From Chlorogloeopsis sp038404745 (lineage in GTDB: Bacteria > Cyanobacteriota > Cyanobacteriia > Cyanobacteriales > Nostocaceae): a stretch of 64,000 nt of DNA. The translations under genes and the position numbers were made by a program. A model generated the notes under the pieces. That model did not search any database. It was not told where the DNA came from and saw only the letters and a program-made list of their open reading frames with translations. Of the stretch, positions 44,906 to 54,484 are shown in pieces. Each line of letters begins with the position of its first letter. Positions within the stretch are counted from its first letter, which is position 1. The DNA lies in contig NZ_JAYKTT020000005.1 of NCBI RefSeq assembly GCF_038404745.2, positions 1 to 64,000 of the forward strand. The letters are read 5' to 3'.

Positions 44906-45880
44906 TTTTCTTCTCCATGCTCATATTCTACTCAATTTCTGACCAAAATCTTTAAAGCTTTTCAATAGTTGGTTTGGTCTTATATTTCGCAACATTATGT
45001 ATGATGTGCATCTAATCACAGCAACAGATGTAGATTTAAGATTTTTTTTAGATTTGTATTTTTGTGCCGTAACTATATAGAAAATCAATAAGAAATTTAT
45101 AAGAATTTTCTAATAATTTTCTAAGAATAGACAGTTTTATCAAAAATGCGTAGACGCAAAGCGGCTCTTCGGGAGACATCGCCTCATATAAAAACGTGAG
45201 ATACTTATTTTTCAGCATTAACAACTGTAGTAATACCCAGTACACCAGGCAATACAAGTTTGCAATAAATATATTGGTTAATCTTTGAATTTACATATTA
45301 AATTACTCCAAATAAATACAGAATTTGGATTGCGAAAGAATTAATGGATTATCAACGTTTATTAATTAATTTTTGCGATTTTCACAAATTGGTTTCAGCA
45401 AGAATTCTTATGAAGCTATTAATTTCAAATGTGAATGACCATTTGAAATTAATATAGTTATCTAACTATTACTTTGAATCTAGCATCTATCCTAAGACTG
45501 ATTTATTAGTATCCTTAAAATCTCATATTTTGTAATTTTTCACTTTTTACTCTAGATTATCAAACCTTACAGATATTTGGAAAATACAATACTTTTGATA
45601 GATGCTTTATTAATAATTTTATGAGTTGAGTATAAAAATAAATATAGTTTTAATGAAATATGTAAGAGATTATTTATGAAGATATATAAATATCAAGAGT
45701 TCGATTGTTCAGAATAAAAACAGGATTATTATCAGGTTTTTAGTTTAAATTTTTACCTTACACTGATGACAAACTACTGTAAGATTTAAGATTGGGTAAC
45801 AATTTACGTGTAATAATTGAGTGTTTAGAGCCTACAGGCAAGGGGACAGGTAAAATACCCATCCCATAATAAAATTATTC
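44906..45880. other. Long AT-rich spacer
   Basis: Nearly 1 kb of AT-rich DNA. A GTAGACGCAAAGCGGC-type dispersed repeat at 45150-45180 relates to those near 4690 and 21025. A 69-codon frame at 45048-45257 has no coding look. No RNA gene recognised. Confidence 0.5.
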
Positions 45881-46681
45881 TCAACGATTAGAAGTAATGC
45901 TAACAATTCCCGACCACTGAACTTTTTTAAGATTGTCACGACGATAGGAAAAGAAATGCTCTGGAGCTTGGTAGGTACAGTAAGGAGCGATCGCTATTTG
46001 TTCTATATTGATGCCTAGATTTTCTAGCTGCAAGAAATTTACTTGTCGGACATCCACCCGCACTTTTGTAGGATCAGGATCGGGGAGTAAAGGAGATTTG
46101 GGTAGCTCTTGTAATGCTTCAACAATAACGGTTTCGTCTTCATCGGAGATAATACTAGCTCCGATTTGGGCTGCAACTTGCGTAGATACTTGGTAAACTT
46201 CCCCTGTGATCGCAGGCCCCATCGCTATTCGTAAATCTGTGAGCTTACTGCCTTGTGTTTGGAGGCGAGCAATCGCCTGCGGCACAATCTTTGCTGCTGT
46301 ACCTCGCCATCCGGCGTGTACTGCTGCTACCTGACCAGTCTTTTCATCGGCAATGAGCACAGGTGTACAATCAGCAGATGCTACCCACACAGCTTGTAGC
46401 GGTTCTTCGCTGATTAAACCATCCGCAGCTGCCAACGCAGAATTATCTTCTTGTTCATCACCACTCGATAGCTGACTAGAAATTTCTGAAGGCGTCAGAA
46501 CAGTATTGCCATGCACCTGCTTCAAGCGATATCCTGAAGCATCTGGATGTAGTACCACAGTTAACTCTTCTGGAGAGCGAGGCCAAAACTTTTGGGTAAA
46601 AAAGCCGTGTGGCCAAGCTTCTAGAAGACTACAAGTCAGATAAGACATTCCTTCCCAAGTGCGCCAGTACCAAGTATGCAT
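45881..46681 (-). CDS. pgeF: Peptidoglycan editing factor (purine/laccase-domain family)
   Basis: A 266-residue member of the YfiH/DUF152 family. The three metal ligands are seen: RLKQVHGNTV, VASADCTPVLIAD and AAVHAGWRGTAAKIV. Family members remove misplaced amino acids from peptidoglycan precursors in E. coli (PgeF) and act on purine nucleosides in others. Divergent from birA; the start MHTWYWRTW may be shortened to MSYLTCSLLE. Confidence 0.9.
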   Translation of the reverse strand: MHTWYWRTWEGMSYLTCSLLEAWPHGFFTQKFWPRSPEELTVVLHPDASGYRLKQVHGNTVLTPSEISSQLSSGDEQEDNSALAAADGLISEEPLQAVWVASADCTPVLIADEKTGQVAAVHAGWRGTAAKIVPQAIARLQTQGSKLTDLRIAMGPAITGEVYQVSTQVAAQIGASIISDEDETVIVEALQELPKSPLLPDPDPTKVRVDVRQVNFLQLENLGINIEQIAIAPYCTYQAPEHFFSYRRDNLKKVQWSGIVSITSNR

Positions 46682-46731
46682 CTTCCACTCAGTCTCAAAA
46701 CAACATCAAAAAGCAATCAATTCATGCTAAC

Positions 46732-47571
46732 TTGAACAAGCAAATTTGGGTAAACCCTGTGGGATTGAATCAGCAACAGCTAGAAGCAGCCCTGAGAGCA
46801 GGGCGAAAAAATACTTATTTACCATTCTGTTTCTCTTTAGTGGAGTCAGTCGCCTCAACAAACCAAACCCTCTGGAAGTTGCTAGATGAAGGAGCACAAC
46901 CAGGATGTGCAGTCATTGCCACTCAGCAAACTGCTGGACGGGGACAATGGGGACGGCAGTGGGCTTCCGCACCAGGAGGATTATATCTTTCGCTATTGTT
47001 AGCTCCGAATCTAGAAGCCGACAAAAGTTATCAATTAACTTTTGCTACTGCTTGGGGTATATCTTACCAATTGCGAGAATCTGGTATTAATGTTGGAATT
47101 AAATGGCCTAATGATTTGGTTATCAATCAGCGCAAGCTGGGCGGTATTTTAACGGAAACGAAAGTCAACCAAGGGCTAATCACGCACAGCGTCGTCGGCG
47201 TTGGCATTAACTGGACTAATCCAGTGCCAGAAACCGGAATTAATGTGGAAATGTGGCAAGCTGCCAAAGATCCCAAACCAATTTCCAGTCTGGAAATGCT
47301 CGCTGCCAAAGTTTTATTGGGAATAGAATGTGGTATACAGTGCCTTTTTGAAGAAGGAGTAAATATATTATTGGCTCGCTATTTAGAGTTGCTTGCAAAT
47401 GTGGGCGATCACATTTGTGTCAACGATTTAACAGGCACTGTTGTTGGTGTAACATCTACCGGGGAACTTCGTGTCCGTTTGCAAACATCTGAATCCCTAA
47501 CAGTAATAACACCAGAAATTTGTCTTCAGCCCGGTACAATCAGTCTGGGCTATAGCAAAGCCTCTGGTTAA
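46732..47571 (+). CDS. birA: Biotin-[acetyl-CoA carboxylase] ligase
   Basis: Joins biotin to the carboxyl-carrier protein of acetyl-CoA carboxylase. Seen: the adenylate loop QQTAGRGQWGRQWASAPGG (GRGR-type), KWPNDLVINQRKLGGILTE (KWPND) and GVGINWTNP. There is no N-terminal DNA-binding domain, so it is monofunctional. The frame is open from 46609 but that would overlap the divergent pgeF; a TTG at 46732 or GTG at 46759 (VGLNQQQLEAAL) is more likely. About 280 residues. Confidence 0.9.
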   Translation: MNKQIWVNPVGLNQQQLEAALRAGRKNTYLPFCFSLVESVASTNQTLWKLLDEGAQPGCAVIATQQTAGRGQWGRQWASAPGGLYLSLLLAPNLEADKSYQLTFATAWGISYQLRESGINVGIKWPNDLVINQRKLGGILTETKVNQGLITHSVVGVGINWTNPVPETGINVEMWQAAKDPKPISSLEMLAAKVLLGIECGIQCLFEEGVNILLARYLELLANVGDHICVNDLTGTVVGVTSTGELRVRLQTSESLTVITPEICLQPGTISLGYSKASG

Positions 47572-47660
47572 CTCTCTAGCTTGTCCAAAATTTTAAATTT
47601 GGGCTAAGAAAATACTGAGATGATCATTTTAGGCTAACTACACACAACATCAGAGAACCA

Positions 47661-49268
47661 ATGAAGCAGCGTCATAACTCTGTCCACAATCGCTTGCACC
47701 ACTTATGGCAGTGCACTCTGCCAGCTCAGAGTCTCTGTTTGGTTGGCAGCTTCAGCCTTGTCAGTAGTGGTTTGGCGTTTGCTCAAACCGATTCAGCTAT
47801 TGACAACATTGTGCCTACAGTTGAAAATTCCCAACCAGCAGCGGGAAATACCGTCAAAAAAGAAACGGTTGAGCAGACAATCATAGCTTCAGAAGCAGCT
47901 AAACCGCAGCCAGAATTTTCCCAACGCCGAAACAGACTTAAACACAGACTGAAAAAGGTAGAGATTTCTCAACCAAGCGAAACAGTCAAACCAGCGTCTG
48001 GAGTTGGTGTGAGAACATTCAAAACTGGAGTAACAGTTTCTCAACCTGCAACATCTACGAAAATTTTTGCACCCCAAACTACTATTGTCCGAGAGCAAAA
48101 ACCCAAAGTAGAATTTGCCGCTCCTGTTGCACCTCGTTCTATACCCAAACAACTGCCAACAGTTGCCCAACCTTCAAACGACTCCCCAGGCATCGCCAGT
48201 TGGGCGACAGCAAAACCCAAAGATTACAATAACGCTTACATCGATCCCACTGATTACAATCGAAATACTACGTCTAAGTATGACGCACCCAGTAGCGTAG
48301 TAGTTATAGAACGGGCAAGTGGTTGTCAAGCCGTTTTAGCAAGAGGAATTTCTAGTCTTAATTGTGCCAAAACAGCAGGCACTTCTGTTGCCAATGGCCA
48401 AAAAGTTACACCAGCCTGGTTAAACAAAAGTCAAAATACTCGGATAGCAGCGGTTCCAGCGGTACAGCGCGTTGTTGCTACTAATGCAGGCAACAGTGGA
48501 TTGCGTGCTCCACGGGTAATTTCTAAGCTTGTTGCTAATACTGGATGGCGTTCTAACCAAACAGTTCCTGCTAATGCTGGCAAGAATGTTTATCAATCGA
48601 ATCGCTTTATTCCGAATCCCAGCGACTTTACTCCTACAACAACAGTTAGTTCTGTGCCAATCGCACCGAGTGGTGGTGCTTTGCCAGCCCCTGTTACAGC
48701 TGATAACCTTGCACCACGCCCCAGTGTAGTAGCCTACAATATCCCATTGGCAACAACATTGCCACGTATTGCCTTTAGTGGTGTTTATGGTCGTGGCATC
48801 GCCTACAACCCTTCAGGATTAATCTTTCCCCTGAGTGTTCCTGCACCAATTACCTCATTGTTTGGTTGGCGAAATCATCCCATTAGTGGCGATCGCCGTT
48901 TTCATGCTGGTATGGACATAGGTGCAGCGATGGGAACACCCATTTTAGCAGCATACTCCGGTCAAGTAGAAGCTGCTGGCTGGCAGGGTGGTTATGGCTT
49001 AACCGTTGTCATGAGCCACAATAACGCTCAACAGACACTTTACGGTCATATGTCAGAAATCTTTGTTCAACCCGGACAAAGGGTAGAACAGGGAACTGTA
49101 ATTGGAAGGGTAGGTAGTACAGGTAATTCTACAGGCCCCCACCTACATTTTGAAGTGCGTCAACTCACACCCCAAGGATGGGTTGCAGTTGATCCAGGCA
49201 TACAATTACAGTTTGCTCTCAATCAACTAGTAAATACCTTACAAACAGCACGGGTAACTAGGGACTAG
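47661..49268 (+). CDS. M23 (LytM) family peptidase
   Basis: A 535-residue exported protein: N-terminal hydrophobic segment (LCLVGSFSLVSSGLAFA) resembles a signal peptide. Residues about 40-380 are a low-complexity, Ala/Pro/Thr/Val-rich linker. The C-terminal LytM domain (about 390-520) has zinc ligands in HAGMDIG (HxxxD) and the HLHFE motif, active-site type of cell-wall endopeptidases. The stop codon lies in an ACTAGGGACTAGG repeat. Role in cell-wall remodelling or septal/heterocyst junction formation is a guess. Confidence 0.9.
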   Translation: MKQRHNSVHNRLHHLWQCTLPAQSLCLVGSFSLVSSGLAFAQTDSAIDNIVPTVENSQPAAGNTVKKETVEQTIIASEAAKPQPEFSQRRNRLKHRLKKVEISQPSETVKPASGVGVRTFKTGVTVSQPATSTKIFAPQTTIVREQKPKVEFAAPVAPRSIPKQLPTVAQPSNDSPGIASWATAKPKDYNNAYIDPTDYNRNTTSKYDAPSSVVVIERASGCQAVLARGISSLNCAKTAGTSVANGQKVTPAWLNKSQNTRIAAVPAVQRVVATNAGNSGLRAPRVISKLVANTGWRSNQTVPANAGKNVYQSNRFIPNPSDFTPTTTVSSVPIAPSGGALPAPVTADNLAPRPSVVAYNIPLATTLPRIAFSGVYGRGIAYNPSGLIFPLSVPAPITSLFGWRNHPISGDRRFHAGMDIGAAMGTPILAAYSGQVEAAGWQGGYGLTVVMSHNNAQQTLYGHMSEIFVQPGQRVEQGTVIGRVGSTGNSTGPHLHFEVRQLTPQGWVAVDPGIQLQFALNQLVNTLQTARVTRD

Positions 49269-49272
49269 GAAG

Positions 49273-49345
49273 AGGACACGGAGACACGGAGACGCAGTGA
49301 AAGAGGACAAGGGGAGGGGGAGACAAGGAGACAAGGGGCAAGAAC
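49273..49345. repeat. Heptanucleotide repeat (GGAGACA type)
   Basis: GAAGAGGACACGGAGACACG and further GGAGAC units, sharing word order with the ppsA insertion at 9834-9890. Confidence 0.8.
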
Positions 49346-49363
49346 GTGAATCACGATTTTCCG

Positions 49364-49419
49364 TGTCCCCTGTCCCCTGTCCCCTGTCCCCTGTCCCCTG
49401 TCCCCTTTCCCCTATTCCC
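49364..49419. repeat. TGTCCCC heptamer array next to ribE
   Basis: Six perfect TGTCCCC units (49364-49405) followed by TTTCCCC and TATTCCC. It ends two bases before the ribE stop codon (complement of 49422-49424). Confidence 0.9.
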
Positions 49420-49421
49420 TT

Positions 49422-50102
49422 TCACAAATACCCATGCTCTGCAAGAAAAATAGGCGTGATTTGCTCGTGATTGGTAACTGTAGAGTCTTGATGCTCTCTT
49501 TTGCCCATGACAAGGAATTTTTCTACATATTTGCCCAGAATATCCCCTTCTAAATTTACCCAATTGCCTGGGGCTAGATAGCAAAGATTGGTCTCGGCAT
49601 AGGTAAGAGGAATAACCGCTACTTTAAACTGAGAAATTTCTGGCTCGTAATTGGCGACTGTGAGGCTAATACCATTAATGGCTATACTGCCTTTAGGGAC
49701 TATATAGCGAGCGATCGCATCGGGAGCACTAAAAGTCATTTCCCAAGACGTTGCTGTTTGTTCTGCGGCAATCATACGCCCTATACCGTCTACGTGTCCC
49801 ATCACAAAATGACCGCCGATTTTACTACCTACTCGTAGGGAAGTTTCTAAATTAACATATTTGGGTTCTGCTTGTTCTATTCCCAAGGTTGTACGACGTA
49901 AGGTTTCCGGTGAAGCAGTGGCGATAAAACCGCCCTTGAGAACTTCTTCTACAGTTAAGCAAACGCCATCTACTGCTACGCTGTCACCATAAGCTAAATC
50001 TTGCATAACTAAATCAGATGATTGGCTGATGCAAGTTATTTGCCAAGAATCCCCTCCCAGGGGAATTATAGTTCCTAATGCTTGAATTATTCCTGTAAAC
50101 AC
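49422..50102 (-). CDS. ribE: Riboflavin synthase alpha chain
   Basis: A 226-residue enzyme dismutating two 6,7-dimethyl-8-ribityllumazines to riboflavin. Two tandem lumazine-binding barrels: N-terminal MFTGIIQALG ... DGVCLTV and second VKWxx-type half FVMGHVDGIG ... NGISLTVAN. Family signature SVAVDGVCLTVEEV is clear. The last about 20 residues (EHQDSTVTNHEQITPIFLAE) extend beyond the usual end. Its 3' end abuts a heptamer array. Confidence 0.95.
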   Translation of the reverse strand: MFTGIIQALGTIIPLGGDSWQITCISQSSDLVMQDLAYGDSVAVDGVCLTVEEVLKGGFIATASPETLRRTTLGIEQAEPKYVNLETSLRVGSKIGGHFVMGHVDGIGRMIAAEQTATSWEMTFSAPDAIARYIVPKGSIAINGISLTVANYEPEISQFKVAVIPLTYAETNLCYLAPGNWVNLEGDILGKYVEKFLVMGKREHQDSTVTNHEQITPIFLAEHGYL

Positions 50103-50442
50103 GGCTTTTTAGTCAATTTAATTCTATTTATTGCGTAATTTGGACTAAAATCAACTGGTAATTTTCCCAAGTATCCTTGTTTTTAAAGTATATTTTCTGA
50201 CTCAATTTTGTATAAAGATTTCAACACATTTACAGCAATTACAAGGCATACTTGGATCAGTAGATTATTGCGGAACCAAACTAATTTAACTTACTCTGGT
50301 ATTCGCAACCATTTGGGAGTTTAATAGAAGCAATTATAGAGAAAAAAGAACTATGTTTGTTATTGTCCCAATCTTGCCCAACCAAGGGTATGATTTGTTA
50401 CAAATGCTCTCTAGCGCTCAAAAGATTGTAGAGGCTTAGCCA
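50103..50442. other. Divergent spacer between ribE and the BFN gene
   Basis: About 340 bp; should hold promoters for both genes. No riboswitch-like conserved structure or palindrome recognised. Confidence 0.5.
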
Positions 50443-50940
50443 ATGATTGAAATGAAAGTCGCTGGCATAGCATTAGATGCCATAACTCGCAGCCCAATTG
50501 TACTTTTGAAAGATGCTTCAGATCGCCGTGCTTTACCTATTTACATAGGTCAAGAACAGGCTAGGGCAATCATGAGCGCACTGGAGAATCAAAAGCCTCC
50601 AAGACCTTTAACTCACGACTTGCTCGTGAATATTCTAGAAGCGTGGAATATGACTCTAGAACGCGTTATTATTCATTCCCTACAAAAGGATACATTTTAT
50701 GCAGTTTTGATTCTTAAACAAGGGGAAGTCAAAAAAGAAATTGATGCCCGTCCTAGCGATGCAATCGCTGTTGCTCTCCGTACAAATACGCCTATTTGGG
50801 TAATGGAAGAAGTAATTGCTGATGCTTCTATTCCCGTAGATAGAGATGCAGATGAAGCCGAGCAACAAGCTTTTCGTGAATTTATCTCTAATCTTCGTCC
50901 TGAGGATTTAATCAAACGCTTTGGCAATGGTGAGTCTTAG
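50443..50940 (+). CDS. Bifunctional nuclease-domain protein (BFN/DUF151)
   Basis: A 165-residue member of the BFN family: MKVAGIALDAITRSPIVLLKD, RALPIYIGQEQARAI and KKEIDARPSDAIAVALR. Plant relatives show DNase/RNase activity; the bacterial role is unknown. Acidic C-terminal tail. Tail end followed by GGTCATT-type heptamers. Confidence 0.92.
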   Translation: MIEMKVAGIALDAITRSPIVLLKDASDRRALPIYIGQEQARAIMSALENQKPPRPLTHDLLVNILEAWNMTLERVIIHSLQKDTFYAVLILKQGEVKKEIDARPSDAIAVALRTNTPIWVMEEVIADASIPVDRDADEAEQQAFREFISNLRPEDLIKRFGNGES

Positions 50941-50947
50941 AAAAGTT

Positions 50948-51004
50948 ATTGGTCATTAGTCATTGGTCATTGGTAAAAGACAAATGACAAAGGGCAAATG
51001 ACAT
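50948..51004. repeat. GGTCATT heptamer repeat
   Basis: TTGGTCAT, TAGTCATT and GGTCATTGG units, then AGACAAATGACAAAGGGCAA, immediately after the BFN stop codon. Confidence 0.75.
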
Positions 51005-51018
51005 AAGGACAATTGAAG

Positions 51019-52152
51019 ATGCGATACCGACGCTTTGGGAAAACACAGCTGCGTCTTTCAGTGTTTTCCTTGGGAACAATGCGCTATTTGGCGACACCAG
51101 AGAACGTATGGCAAATCATCGAAAAAGCCATAGCGCTAGGGATTAATCATATAGAAACTGCCAGGGGTTACGGTAAAAGTGAGGAGTATTTAGGAGCGGC
51201 GATCGCTTTGGGATTGCCAGTACCTCGTTCGCAGCTTCACATTACTACCAAAATCTCGCCCACAGCAGATGCTGACACAATGCGTCGGTGCATCAATGAA
51301 TCTCTAGAGAGATTGCACCTCGATTATCTTGATTGTTTGGGGATTCATGGCTTAAATACTTGGGAGCATCTCGATTGGGTAAAAGCTAAAGGCGGCTGTA
51401 TGCAAGCAGTTAAAGAAGCTATTACTGAAGGCCGTGTACGACACGTTGGCTTTTCCACCCACGGTTCCCTAGACTTGATTTTAGCAGCCATAGGTACAGA
51501 TTTATTTGAGTTTGTCAATCTGCATTATTACTATTTTTTCCAGCGCAATTTACCAGCAATTCAACTAGCAACACAAAAGGATATGGGCGTGTTTATCATC
51601 TCTCCTGCCGATAAAGGCGGACGCTTGTACACACCTTCCCAAAGTCTAGTTGAATTGTGTTATCCTTTTTCACCCCTAGAATTAAATTATCGATTTTTAC
51701 TGAGTGATTCCCGTATTACTACCCTAAGTGTAGGGCCAGCAACTCCAGAAGAATTGACTGAACCCTTGGCTATTAGCGATCGCGATGGGGAGTTAACGCT
51801 TGAGGAGATTACTGTTTTAGAAAGACTAGAAAATCATAAAAACATAACCTTAGGTACTGATAAATGTAGCCAGTGTTATGAATGCTTGCCCTGCCCGGAA
51901 AATATTAATATTCCAGAAGTGTTGCGACTGCGGAATTTGGCAGTGGCTTATGATATGACCGAATACGGACAATATCGCTACGGAATGTTTGAAAATGCCG
52001 GTCATTGGTTTCCAGGCATGAAGGCAAATCGTTGTACAGAATGCGGTGACTGCTTGCCAAAGTGTCCGGAAAAGTTAGACATTCCTGCCTTGCTAGAGGA
52101 TACCCATGAAAGGTTAAAAGGGCGAAGTGGTAGGCGATTGTGGGGTAATTAA
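51019..52152 (+). CDS. Aldo/keto reductase with two [4Fe-4S] centres
   Basis: About 377 residues. The aldo/keto reductase barrel (RRFGKTQLRLSVFSLGTMRY, RHVGFSTHG) is followed by a ferredoxin-like tail with CSQCYECLPCP near residue 285 and CTECGDCLPKCP near residue 340. This family is predicted to use an iron-sulphur relay. Start ATG 51019 (MRYRRFG) has AGGA about nine bases upstream; the TTG at 51013 is also possible. Catalytic Tyr: ETARGYGKSEEYLG matches. Substrate unknown. Confidence 0.9.
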   Translation: MRYRRFGKTQLRLSVFSLGTMRYLATPENVWQIIEKAIALGINHIETARGYGKSEEYLGAAIALGLPVPRSQLHITTKISPTADADTMRRCINESLERLHLDYLDCLGIHGLNTWEHLDWVKAKGGCMQAVKEAITEGRVRHVGFSTHGSLDLILAAIGTDLFEFVNLHYYYFFQRNLPAIQLATQKDMGVFIISPADKGGRLYTPSQSLVELCYPFSPLELNYRFLLSDSRITTLSVGPATPEELTEPLAISDRDGELTLEEITVLERLENHKNITLGTDKCSQCYECLPCPENINIPEVLRLRNLAVAYDMTEYGQYRYGMFENAGHWFPGMKANRCTECGDCLPKCPEKLDIPALLEDTHERLKGRSGRRLWGN

Positions 52153-52222
52153 TATCCTGTAATACTATTGCTGGTATTCTGAAAGCGGCAAGATTACTGC
52201 AAGTAAATGTCAGAGTAAAACA

Positions 52223-53812
52223 ATGGAAATTGCTACAACCAAATTCCCCCGTTGGTTCGTTCGCAGAGATATTGATGGTTTCTTTGGGCTAGCGCTCGAT
52301 AATTTAATTCAAATTTTGTTAATTGTCAGTTTGTGTCAAGGAGTACTGGGCTTTTCTGTTTCGTTAGTCTATGGGCGTATCTTACCAGGAATTGCTTTAA
52401 GTTTGATTGTCGGCAACTTTTATTACGCTTGGCTAGCAAAAGAGCAAGGAAAGCGCGAACAGCGAGAAGATATTACTGCCCTGCCCTATGGTATTAACAC
52501 CGTTAGCCTTTTTGCCTATATTTTTCTGGTGATGCTACCAGTGAGACTGGCAGCAATTTCTGGTGGCGCATCAAATGAACAAGCCGCTGAATTAGCTTGG
52601 CAGGCAGGATTGGTGGCTTGCTTTGGTTCTGGTTTGATTGAATTGGCTGGGGCTTGGGTTGGCGATCCTCTCCGGCGTCTTGCTCCCCGTGCAGCACTAC
52701 TTTCTACTTTGGGCGGTATTGCCATTACTTTTATTGCCATTGGTTTTTTATTTCGTACCTTTGCCAATCCGGTGGTAGGTTTAGTACCTCTAGGTGTAAT
52801 TTTGCTAACTTATTTTGGGCAAGTGCGATTTAGCATTCCTGGCGGGTTGTTGGCTGTTGTGTTGGGAATTGCCTTGGCTTGGGGAACAGGTTTGTTGAGT
52901 TGGGATAATGCCAAGTTTGCCACCGCCCTACAACCGATTGGATTTTATCTACCAAGCTTGTGGCTAGGGAAACTGTGGAGCAGTCGTTCAATCTTGATCG
53001 AGTATTTCAGCATTATTTTACCAATGGGGTTGTTTAACCTGATTGGCAGTCTCCAGAATTTAGAAAGTGCGGAAGCTGCGGGCGATGTTTATCCTGCTAC
53101 TCCTTCTTTAGCGGCAAATGGCATCGGCACATTAGTAGCTGCTATTTGTGGTTCTTGTTTTCCAACCACCATTTATATTGGTCATCCTGGCTGGAAAGCT
53201 TTAGGGGCAAGAGTCGGTTACTCTGTTCTTAATGGCATCATCATGGGCTTGCTCTGCCTAACTGGAACTGTAGCAATATTGGCTTACTTTGTTCCAATTG
53301 AAGCGGGGATGGCAATTGTATTGTGGATCGGGATTGTGATTGTAGCCCAAAGTTTTACAGCGACTCCACCCCATCATGCACCTGCTGTAGTTGTTGGTTT
53401 ATTACCAGGAATTGCAGGTTGGGGTGCTTTAATTGCTAAAAATGCGCTGCGGGCAGCGGGTTTGGGTACACCGGAAAAACCTTTAACAACTGCTTTGATT
53501 GAGCAGTTTAAGTTGAGCGATACCTATATCGATGGGGCTTTTGCTCTCGAACAAGGGTTTATTTTTTCAGCTATGATTTTAGCTGGTATCACAGTCTACA
53601 TTATCGAGCGAAAATTTCGCCATGCTGCTTATTGGTCTGTTTTTGCTGCTGTTATTTCCTGGATTGGATTAATGCATAGTTATCGCTGGACTGTTGCAGA
53701 TACAGTTGTAAATTTAGGCTGGGGAACTGGAACACCTTGGGCAGTTGGTTATATTTTGCTGGCGATTCTCTTTTTCTATGTCGATTGGCAAGAAAGACGT
53801 AAGAGTTCGTAG
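52223..53812 (+). CDS. NCS2-like (xanthine/uracil-type) permease
   Basis: A 529-residue transporter with about 12-14 helices. The second helix region SLCQGVLGFSVSLVYGRILPG, the NLIGSLQNLESAEAAGD motif and a late GIVIVAQSFTATP segment resemble nucleobase permeases of the NCS2/AzgA group, in which a glutamate binds the base. Related proteins in cyanobacteria have no confirmed substrate. Starts 70 bp after the aldo/keto reductase; no purine genes are adjacent. Confidence 0.8.
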   Translation: MEIATTKFPRWFVRRDIDGFFGLALDNLIQILLIVSLCQGVLGFSVSLVYGRILPGIALSLIVGNFYYAWLAKEQGKREQREDITALPYGINTVSLFAYIFLVMLPVRLAAISGGASNEQAAELAWQAGLVACFGSGLIELAGAWVGDPLRRLAPRAALLSTLGGIAITFIAIGFLFRTFANPVVGLVPLGVILLTYFGQVRFSIPGGLLAVVLGIALAWGTGLLSWDNAKFATALQPIGFYLPSLWLGKLWSSRSILIEYFSIILPMGLFNLIGSLQNLESAEAAGDVYPATPSLAANGIGTLVAAICGSCFPTTIYIGHPGWKALGARVGYSVLNGIIMGLLCLTGTVAILAYFVPIEAGMAIVLWIGIVIVAQSFTATPPHHAPAVVVGLLPGIAGWGALIAKNALRAAGLGTPEKPLTTALIEQFKLSDTYIDGAFALEQGFIFSAMILAGITVYIIERKFRHAAYWSVFAAVISWIGLMHSYRWTVADTVVNLGWGTGTPWAVGYILLAILFFYVDWQERRKSS

Positions 53813-54007
53813 CAAATTAAAGTAGGAAAAACTCTGCGTACCTCCACGCTTCCTAGCGTTCCTACCCTACGGGAAGGCGTTCGCGTTTGCGATTCAGCGC
53901 CTAATGTGTTTAAAAACCTGCAATTTTATGCAAAGCTGTACTTATACCAATTCTCTAAAATCTGGCAACACATTCAAGCCTTGAAACCCACAGCATATCT
54001 GACTTTC

Positions 54008-54042
54008 TAAATAAACGTGAGTCTCCAACGGAGGCGCACGTT
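54008..54042. repeat. Dispersed hairpin repeat, copy 2
   Basis: TAAACGTG and CACGTTTA outer arms pair perfectly, with an inner GTCTCC/GGAGGC stem and AAC loop. Core shared with 22332-22364. Confidence 0.75.
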
Positions 54043-54403
54043 TAATTAACCTGCTCGAAACAGTAGAAATTGACTCCGAACATTGAGCAGGTGATCGTGT
54101 CTGCACGATTTTGCGATCGCCAACATTTTGTATAAATTTATAATTATTAGCCAAGTAAAAGCACTAATTAAACTATGATGCAACTTGCCTTTGAGCAGAC
54201 TGGATAAAAGTCTGACAAACGCTAGAGCATCTTTGTTCAAGTGGTAAAAATTGAGTTAAAAGTAATTTGTCATGTGTTAGTTGTTGCCCACAAACACACG
54301 AGTGATTGTCAGTAGAAGGTAGAGGAGCAGTAAACTACTAACAACTAACCACTGTACGAGAGGCAGCGCGCCCTTGCAAGTTAAGCGCGTTGTAGCGACT
54401 GCC

Positions 54404-54466
54404 GTGCGGGTTTATAAAGATAAATTGTCGCTTTTAACCGTTCATATAATCAACAAAACCCGCCCC
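54404..54466. repeat. Palindromic element copy D
   Basis: About 63 bp, opposite orientation to copies A-C. Termini GTGCGGGTTT and AAAACCCGCCC form imperfect inverted repeats; internal GTTGATTATATGAACGGTTA on the minus strand matches copy A almost exactly. Confidence 0.7.
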
Positions 54467-54484
54467 TACGAACTACTAACCAAC

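Larger units (their letters stand above)
53813..54484. other. Repeat-rich spacer before hgdD
   Basis: No gene. It contains the hairpin repeat at 54008-54042, a GAGGCAGCGCG block at 54360-54410 and palindromic element copy D at 54404-54466. One HIP1 octamer near 54114. Confidence 0.65.

Noticed and set aside
45048..45257. 69-codon frame in the aquaporin spacer
   Set aside because: AT-rich, contains a dispersed repeat, no ribosome site.
46609..46731. Extended N-terminus for birA
   Set aside because: Would overlap the divergent pgeF start; later in-frame starts fit the family length.
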